Source: a virus
IMG/VR virus record: IMGVR_UViG_3300012205_000174
Location: 1 to 22,681 of that record
Length of the DNA stretch: 22,681 nt
Reading direction: 5' to 3' (one strand)
Shown: positions 19,364-22,681 of the stretch, in pieces
Numbering within the stretch: the first letter of the stretch is position 1
Layout of the letters: every line of letters starts with the position of its first letter
Program-made: the position numbers and the translations under genes
The notes under the pieces: generated by a model
The model's database searches: none
Told to the model about the DNA's origin: nothing
The model's input: the letters and a program-made list of their open reading frames with translations, nothing else

Positions 19364-19389
19364 GGCCCATGGCGGGCCTAACTGAGAGG
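19364..19389 (+). promoter_or_regulatory. Leader element 6: ATGGCG-type hairpin plus AACTGAGAGG box
   Basis: The stem GGCCC/GGGCC (19364-19368 and 19374-19378) with an ATGGC loop, or a shorter stem with loop CATGGCG, lies one base before AACTGAGAGG (19380-19389), which is 8 nt before the ATG at 19398. This is the only leader with both a complete hammerhead and the hairpin. The TTGGCG loop of leaders 1, 2, 9 and 10 appears as ATGGCG. Confidence 0.7.
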
Positions 19390-19397
19390 GACAGACA

Positions 19398-19856
19398 ATG
19401 ACGAAATATAATTGCATCGACACACTAACCAAAGCCGGCATTTCGTATCAGGATGCCACCGCGCTACGCCGCATCTCGATGACGCTGCATCGCTGGCATG
19501 AGTTGGAATGCGGCGACGGCAATAGTTATGGATCATGGGCGATCGTGCGCCGCCACAAAGGACGAACGAAACCTGTTGAAGGCTTCAATGCTACTTTCGA
19601 TCATGACGACCAAGGCAAGCCGTTTTTGGAACACCACCACTATCGGCACGGCAACGGCAAGGACTACACGTCTTACACGCCCATGGCCGACCGCGAGCGC
19701 GGCGCGTTGAAGCGCCTCGCCAAGATCATGGCATGCTATCCGGCTTTCCAAAGCTATGTGCAAGGCGGTGCGCTCTACATCCTGCGGCCCGAAGATGCGG
19801 CTTTCGGGGATGACTTGTCGACCCACTACACGCGCGGAATCGCGGTCTACAAATAG
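19398..19856 (+). CDS. Conserved-looking hypothetical phage protein (152 aa)
   Basis: Function unknown, but the pattern resembles a family of small phage proteins: TLHRWHELECGDGN near the N-terminal third, DHDDQGKPFLEHHHYRHG in the middle, and MADRERGALKRLAKIMACYP with a final QGGALYILRPED. The family members I recall share the LHRW.ELECGDGN and DRE.GALKRL motifs. No catalytic motif is evident. The box AACTGAGAGG precedes the ATG by 8 nt, and ribozyme 4 lies directly upstream, so the mRNA may be released by self-cleavage. Confidence 0.8.
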   Translation: MTKYNCIDTLTKAGISYQDATALRRISMTLHRWHELECGDGNSYGSWAIVRRHKGRTKPVEGFNATFDHDDQGKPFLEHHHYRHGNGKDYTSYTPMADRERGALKRLAKIMACYPAFQSYVQGGALYILRPEDAAFGDDLSTHYTRGIAVYK

Positions 19857-19954
19857 TGTTGCGGCCCATGCCCCCGCGCCAATGCGGGGAGGGGCCTGAA
19901 GATGACCAATTTATCGGCAATAACTGCCCGTATGGCGCGGGCCTAACTGAGAGG
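19857..19954 (+). promoter_or_regulatory. Leader element 7: hairpins, half hammerhead core and AACTGAGAGG box
   Basis: The 103-nt spacer holds a hairpin CCCCGC-GCCAAT-GCGGGG (19872-19889) enclosed by GGCCC/GGGCC, then CTGAAGA at 19896-19902 and T-GACC at 19903-19907, the same arrangement as the 3' half of ribozyme 4 with A in the variable position 7. The matching GAAAC and GGTC strands are missing, so no complete ribozyme is present. A GCCCG/CGGGC hairpin (19926-19942) with loop TATGGCG follows, then AACTGAGAGG at 19945-19954, 5 nt before the ATG. Confidence 0.6.
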
Positions 19955-19959
19955 GACCA

Positions 19960-20448
19960 ATGAAAACAATCGAACAAATGGTGCAGCAAGAGGTGAGTTG
20001 CTGCCTATCGTCGCTTATCTTCACTCTCGCGAATGGTGACGCGCATCCTGGCACCGATCTTTCGTTACTTTGTGATCAGGCTCTTGAACTGATATCGCCC
20101 GTGCCAGATTATGAGGAGGCGGCAAGAGAGGCTGGATGGAAGCATGTTGCCCGCGATCCTAACCCGCTTGAAGACGAAACGTCTTCCATGTGGATACACG
20201 ATGATTTCGAAACTGGTGCCGAGTCCGCTGAAGAGGCCTGCGAAAAGCACGGACTTGAGCCCTATGACTGGGAAGTGTACGAACATTGGGCCGTTTCGCC
20301 GTGGCTCGCGGCAAAGCTGGCCGCGCAGGGCGAGAAGGTCAATATGGATTTTGCAAACCTGAATATTTGGGCACGGACCAACACCGGGCAGCAGATCAGC
20401 AGCGATGACGTGATCAAGCGGATTTATGCCACGATGATGAAGGCCTGA
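19960..20448 (+). CDS. Conserved-looking hypothetical 162-aa protein
   Basis: Function unknown. Segments such as DYEEAAREAGWKHV, the acidic HDDFETGAESAEEACEKHG, and the C-terminal WEVYEHWAVSPWLAAKLAAQGEKV followed by FANLNIWARTNTGQQISSDDVIKRI resemble a protein family I have seen in phages and plasmids of Proteobacteria; the name is not known to me. The chain is acidic overall. The start ATG 19960 has the AACTGAGAGG box only 5 nt upstream, the closest spacing in the array. Confidence 0.78.
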   Translation: MKTIEQMVQQEVSCCLSSLIFTLANGDAHPGTDLSLLCDQALELISPVPDYEEAAREAGWKHVARDPNPLEDETSSMWIHDDFETGAESAEEACEKHGLEPYDWEVYEHWAVSPWLAAKLAAQGEKVNMDFANLNIWARTNTGQQISSDDVIKRIYATMMKA

Positions 20449-20460
20449 AGCGTTGCAGCC

Positions 20461-20511
20461 CATGCCCCTCCTCGCGCGGGGCATGATCGGCAACACTGCC
20501 GAATAGAGAGG
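20461..20511 (+). promoter_or_regulatory. Leader element 8: two hairpins and AATAGAGAGG box
   Basis: The 8-bp stem CATGCCCC/GGGGCATG (20461-20468 and 20478-20485) is followed by CGGCA-ACAC-TGCCG (20488-20501) and then AATAGAGAGG at 20502-20511, a two-base variant of the common box, 9 nt before the ATG at 20521. The upstream part GTTGC-GCCCATGCCCC is shared with leader 7 (G/A at one position). No hammerhead core and no TTGGCG loop. Confidence 0.6.
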
Positions 20512-20520
20512 TAGATCAAA

Positions 20521-20697
20521 ATGAGTGTATTAGCACACAGCATGCGCGCGGCTCGCGGATTGGAGCCCAGAAGGCGTGACCTAGACAAGGAGATTCAATC
20601 CGAAATCGTCGAGGCAAAGCGCATCCAAAAAGAAATCGGGTGCGGTTGGGCGGAATCTTTGCGGCTTGCAGCCCGCATGCCTGCATTATCGGACTAA
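20521..20697 (+). CDS. Hypothetical 58-aa basic helical protein
   Basis: Not recognised. It reads MSVLAHSMRAARGLEPRRRD, then KEIQSEIVEAKRIQKEIG, then ESLRLAARMPALSD. Mostly helical and basic, possibly dimeric. A GAGAGG Shine-Dalgarno box lies 9 nt before the ATG. The spacers on both sides are structured like those of its neighbours, which supports it as a cassette gene. Confidence 0.68.
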   Translation: MSVLAHSMRAARGLEPRRRDLDKEIQSEIVEAKRIQKEIGCGWAESLRLAARMPALSD

Positions 20698-20703
20698 AGC
20701 AAT

Positions 20704-20748
20704 CGGCAACACTGCCGGCGGACCTTGGCGGGTCCGTTAACTGAGAGG
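20704..20748 (+). promoter_or_regulatory. Leader element 9: tandem hairpins (TTGGCG loop) plus AACTGAGAGG box
   Basis: CGGCA-ACAC-TGCCG at 20704-20717 repeats the hairpin of leader 8. Next comes CGGACC-TTGGCG-GGTCCG (20719-20736), a perfect 6-bp stem with exactly the TTGGCG hexaloop of leaders 1 and 2 but a different stem sequence. AACTGAGAGG follows at 20739-20748, 7 nt before the ATG of the 29-aa gene. Confidence 0.75.
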
Positions 20749-20755
20749 GATTATT

Positions 20756-20845
20756 ATGCGAACAACTAGACTCGACCGCCTAGAAGCATGTTTTGTGATT
20801 CTCTGTTTCGTGCTCATCGGCCTTATGGTTGGGAGCGCGCTATGA
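20756..20845 (+). CDS. 29-aa single-span membrane microprotein
   Basis: The peptide starts MRTTRLDRLEA, followed by a hydrophobic span CFVILCFVLIGLMVGSA that crosses the membrane once, with the basic N-terminus expected in the cytoplasm. The AACTGAGAGG box 7 nt upstream and an ATGA overlap with the next gene at 20842 make translation likely despite the short length. Role unknown; a small membrane regulator or holin-like accessory are possibilities. Confidence 0.65.
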   Translation: MRTTRLDRLEACFVILCFVLIGLMVGSAL

Positions 20846-21030
20846 AAATCACCAATCAAAAAGACCTGCGCCGCGCGTTCTGGTGCGATCATCCAGAAGC
20901 GAGCCGCAAACGGCGCAAAGGCACCTATTGCACCGATACACGCGTTACGTTCGTCGACTATATCGACAACCTTTGCCGCAGCGGCATCATTTCCGAGGCT
21001 TTGGCGCTACGCGCGACCTTGGAAGATTAA
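20842..21030 (+). CDS. Hypothetical 62-aa protein
   Basis: Not recognised. A small basic-then-acidic protein (MKITNQKDLRRAFWCDHPEASRKRRKGTYC, then TRVTFVDYIDNLCRSGIISEALALRATLED). Three cysteines and two histidine/tryptophan-type residues near the N-terminus could bind metal, but the spacing is not standard. It has no box of its own; the ATGA overlap with the 29-aa gene suggests coupled translation. ATG 20842 is preferred to an upstream in-frame start inside the microprotein gene. Confidence 0.7.
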   Translation: MKITNQKDLRRAFWCDHPEASRKRRKGTYCTDTRVTFVDYIDNLCRSGIISEALALRATLED

Positions 21031-21037
21031 ACAAAGT

Positions 21038-21100
21038 GGCCGGCGGGGATTGGCGTCTCCGCCGGCCTGTCACCGCAGGCCGGTTTCGGGCCTGAGAGGG
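21038..21100 (+). promoter_or_regulatory. Leader element 10: long TTGGCG hairpin and overlapping alternative stems
   Basis: A 12-bp stem (GGCCGGCGG plus GGA, pairing with TCT plus CCGCCGGCC, one G-U) closes TTGGCG at 21050-21055. Its 3' arm shares GGCC with a second possible stem GGCCTG/CAGGCC (21064-21069 and 21076-21081), so the two stems partly compete. A third, AGGCC/GGCCT (21077-21093), leads into GAGAGG. CCTGAGAGGG at 21091-21100 lies 18 nt before the ATG, with GGAAAGG nearer, so the box may not be the Shine-Dalgarno here. Confidence 0.6.
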
Positions 21101-21118
21101 CACCGGAAAGGCCACACC

Positions 21119-21313
21119 ATGACAAACGCACAATACCGAAAATTGCTCTCCGATCTAGGCCTTAACATCGTCGAGGCAGGCCGCGTGCTGGGCATATCGC
21201 CCCGGCAGGCGCAGCGCTACGCGGCAGGGGACGCCATCCCCGCGCCAATCGCAAAACTGATGCGACTCATGGCGGAAAAGAATATTGATCCCGAATATGT
21301 CGAGACGCTTTAG
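21119..21313 (+). CDS. Small helix-turn-helix (Cro/CI-like) DNA-binding protein (64 aa)
   Basis: The chain is almost only a helix-turn-helix: LLSDLGLNIVEAGRVLGISPRQAQRYAAG, followed by AIPAPIAKLMRLMAEKN, typical of compact XRE/Cro-type regulators in which the second helix (SPRQAQRYA) contacts DNA. It closes the cassette array. ATG at 21119 has GGAAAGG about 9 nt upstream and a more distant CCTGAGAGG. Likely a transcription regulator of the phage early region; the target is unknown. A TetR gene follows 11 bp downstream. Confidence 0.78.
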   Translation: MTNAQYRKLLSDLGLNIVEAGRVLGISPRQAQRYAAGDAIPAPIAKLMRLMAEKNIDPEYVETL

Positions 21314-21324
21314 AAAGGTATTTG

Positions 21325-21918
21325 ATGGCCTACCGCAAAACCGAGAAGGTGCTCGCCAGTTTGGAGGCGCGCCGCAATTCAATTCTGGCCTCCGCCATCG
21401 ACGTCATTGCGCGGTCGGGAATGGAGGGATTGACCACCGATGCGGTGGCCGCACGCGCTGGCATTGCGGCCGGGCTCATGTACAAATATTTTCCCGATAA
21501 AACCGAGCTGATCGCCGCCGTGTTCGCGAAGTTGCTCGCGCGTGATCTCGACTCGATGCGCGCCGTTCCCGACAAAGACCCGCTGCGCGCGCTCGCGGCA
21601 GCAATCGCGGTATTCTATGGCGTGGCCATGTCGCCACTGGCACCGGCCTGCGCCGCGAACCCGATCTATCGCAGGAATGTCAGGGATGAGTTTTCGCGCC
21701 TGATCCGCGCAGCAGTCGACGACCTGGAGCCAGCCGGGGTCAAGCTCGCCGCAGCGGCCACGGTGGGCGCGATCTACGCTTGGGCCGGTAGCAACGCCCG
21801 CCCACAAAAACTCGCGCCTGGGGCTATCCTGTTCGTTCTGAGAGGCCTTGGTGTTTCGGACGCGGCTGCACGGAAGGTCGTGGCCCGGATGTACGGGGCT
21901 GGTCATGCGACTGCCTGA
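21325..21918 (+). CDS. TetR/AcrR family transcription regulator
   Basis: A 197-aa regulator. The N-terminal helix-turn-helix is typical: RRNSILASAIDVIARSGMEGLTTDAVAARAGIAAGLMYKYFPDKTELIAAVF, with MYKYFPDKTEL being the hallmark end of the TetR DNA-binding domain. The C-terminal part is an all-helical ligand domain (PLRALAAAIAVFYGVAM and so on). Normal length. ATG 21325 is preceded by AGAAAGG at about 6 bp; a TTG at 21322 is an alternative. Target and ligand unknown. It is probably co-transcribed with the small helix-turn-helix gene. Confidence 0.9.
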   Translation: MAYRKTEKVLASLEARRNSILASAIDVIARSGMEGLTTDAVAARAGIAAGLMYKYFPDKTELIAAVFAKLLARDLDSMRAVPDKDPLRALAAAIAVFYGVAMSPLAPACAANPIYRRNVRDEFSRLIRAAVDDLEPAGVKLAAAATVGAIYAWAGSNARPQKLAPGAILFVLRGLGVSDAAARKVVARMYGAGHATA

Positions 21919-22036
21919 TTTTTGGTGCCGACTGCTTCACTGGCGGTTTAGGTGGTCCTATCTCCGAAGTGGACCGCGACCGCCATATAAGTGGGAAAAG
22001 GCTACCGCGTGTTCCAGATGCGCCGGGACGGCTTAG
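21905..22036 (+). CDS. Hypothetical 43-aa protein
   Basis: A very short, basic, aromatic protein: MRLPDFWCRLLHWRFRWSYL, a proline-rich middle, then KWEKATACSRCAGTA with a C-terminal CxxC. It starts inside the last codons of the TetR gene (14-nt overlap) and ends convergently against the minus-strand gene at 22033. It could be real (coupled to TetR) but no independent ribosome-binding site is clear. Confidence 0.45.
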   Translation: MRLPDFWCRLLHWRFRWSYLRSGPRPPYKWEKATACSRCAGTA

Positions 22037-22287
22037 CTCGCCGGCAGTTCGCCGGTATCCACAAAATACTGTAGCAACGGGATCAGGTCGGCGACCATTT
22101 GCTGGGTCAGATGCATTCGTGCCCCGCAGGATAGGCCCATGGTGGGGTGCACCGTCTCGTGCTCGCAGCCAAGCCAGATGCAATCCGGATGCACGAGCGA
22201 GCTTTTCTGGATGCTGCAGGCCTCCCCATTGTGATCCTTGAACGATCCCTTCAGGAAGCCACGATCGTTTGCCGGTGCCAGTTCCAT
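22033..22287 (-). CDS. Conserved-looking hypothetical phage protein (84 aa)
   Basis: Function unknown. FLKGSFKDHNGEACSIQKSSLVHPDCIWLG, then CGARMHLTQQMVADLIPLLQYFVDTGEL, fits a protein family I have seen in phages: FKD.NG..CS.QKSS, IWLG, and RMHLT...V..L.P.LQ.FV.TG.L. The start ATG 22287 is supported by GGGAG 6 bp upstream. The frame is open to 22362, but that extension is low in character. It ends against the plus-strand 43-aa gene. Confidence 0.82.
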   Translation of the reverse strand: MELAPANDRGFLKGSFKDHNGEACSIQKSSLVHPDCIWLGCEHETVHPTMGLSCGARMHLTQQMVADLIPLLQYFVDTGELPAS

Positions 22288-22298
22288 GGTTGTCTCCC

Positions 22299-22487
22299 TT
22301 AGCTCGACTTCGCCGTCGCCATATCCGCGCGGCTCAACTCCCACGGCCAGAACATCGGCCAAGACGTCTCGGTGTCGCGGACGAGCATATGACCGGCGGA
22401 TTTGAGTTCCCGGTGATGCGCGATGGTCTCAGGCCCGATCGCGCCTAGGCGCAGCGCCAGATCGCGGGTGCAGCGCAGTTCCGTCAC
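22299..22487 (-). CDS. Hypothetical 62-aa protein (GTG start)
   Basis: Not recognised. A basic, helical N-terminus (VTELRCTRDLALRLGAIGPETIAHHRELKSAGHM) and an aromatic C-terminus (SWPMFWPWELSRADMATAKSS). GTG 22487 forms a GTGA overlap with the preceding stop, like the GTGA junctions at 7708, 7887 and 15738; an upstream ATG at 22535 in the same frame would overlap the neighbour by 52 nt. Confidence 0.6.
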   Translation of the reverse strand: MTELRCTRDLALRLGAIGPETIAHHRELKSAGHMLVRDTETSWPMFWPWELSRADMATAKSS

Positions 22488-22681
22488 CGGAGCAGCTTTC
22501 GGAATGTCTTCTGACCTTCCGCGCTCTTTGCCCATTCGTCGCCTTCCTCACCCGTGGCATCGATTTCGCCGTCGTGGTGGCGTCGGCGCAGCGCCAGCGC
22601 CTCGGGTGTCCCGGCCGCATGCAGATCGGCATCGAGCTGCATTTCCGGTAGGTCGAGCGGCGACAGAAAGTCGTGATACCA
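22484..22681 (-). CDS. Hypothetical phage protein, 5' end beyond right edge (65 codons visible)
   Basis: The visible C-terminal part begins WYHDFLSPLDLPEMQLDADLHAAG and ends GEEGDEWAKSAEGQKTFRKLL. WYHDF.SPL.LP..QL..DL...G and the EWA.S.EGQ..FR ending are familiar from a family of small proteins in phages of Rhizobiales; function unknown. It is acidic and helical. Its stop overlaps the GTG start of the next gene. The start codon is outside the window. Confidence 0.8.
   Translation of the reverse strand, partial: WYHDFLSPLDLPEMQLDADLHAAGTPEALALRRRHHDGEIDATGEEGDEWAKSAEGQKTFRKLLR

Noticed and set aside
20191-20205. GAAACGTC inside the 162-aa gene as a hammerhead part
   Set aside because: GAAAC is followed at once by GTC with no stem III and no CTGATGA downstream; coding sequence.
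17561-20748. TPP riboswitch suggested by repeated CTGAGAGG
   Set aside because: CTGAGA is part of the thi-box, but the other conserved parts (ACCC after it, GAACCTGATC) are absent, the genes are not thiamine genes, and the motif sits at the ribosome-binding site of many genes.
18139-20748. CRISPR-like array, because spacers repeat at intervals
   Set aside because: Intervals are 285-550 bp and coding, repeats are not identical, and no cas genes are present.

Overview
The window reads as part of a tailed-phage or prophage genome of an alphaproteobacterium, probably Hyphomicrobiales near Bradyrhizobium or Rhodopseudomonas. The evidence is a terminase large subunit running off the left edge, a probable terminase small subunit near 17 kb, strings of very small genes joined by ATGA/GTGA/TGATG stop-start overlaps, high GC, and an outer-membrane barrel of the kind common in Bradyrhizobiaceae. 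Host and lifestyle (temperate or lytic) are inferences.

Layout. 1-1485 (minus): TerL and a small upstream gene. 1562-11815 (plus): one long, almost gap-free operon. It starts with small phage-type genes (ribbon-helix-helix-like, lipoprotein, unknowns) and then carries a nonulosonate (pseudaminic-acid-like) sugar pathway: a PseB-like dehydratase, a DegT-type aminotransferase, two GNAT acetyltransferases, a compact NeuB/PseI-like synthase, and a SpsF-type cytidylyltransferase fused to a class-III aminotransferase. A methyltransferase and a Gfo/Idh/MocA oxidoreductase lie in the same operon, and unrecognised proteins of about 60 aa sit between the enzymes. 11825-12722 (minus): an outer-membrane beta-barrel gene with its own terminator. 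Sugar cargo plus a surface protein suggests host-surface remodelling. 12863-15360 (minus): a small serine recombinase in an operon of small proteins, with copies of a 16-bp palindrome at both ends. 15478-17209 (minus): three small genes, a 450-bp noncoding stretch, and TerS.

17536-21313 (plus) is the most unusual part. It is a cassette array of small unknown genes whose spacers carry structured RNA. Four consecutive spacers (18139-18191, 18479-18531, 18762-18816, 19310-19363) each encode a complete type II hammerhead ribozyme: GAAA, stem III, GUC cleavage site, stem I, CUGAUGA, and a stem II closed by bases at or next to the upstream stop codon. The stems differ in sequence between copies yet pair fully, so they covary. 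Cleavage would cut the polycistronic transcript into single-gene RNAs. Other spacers carry a second covarying hairpin with a TTGGCG loop (variant ATGGCG) just upstream of a conserved AACTGAGAGG box 5-9 nt before the start codon.

21325-22036 (plus): a TetR regulator and a tiny gene. 22033-22681 (minus): three small phage-type genes, the last running off the right edge. No tRNA, rRNA or CRISPR array was seen.
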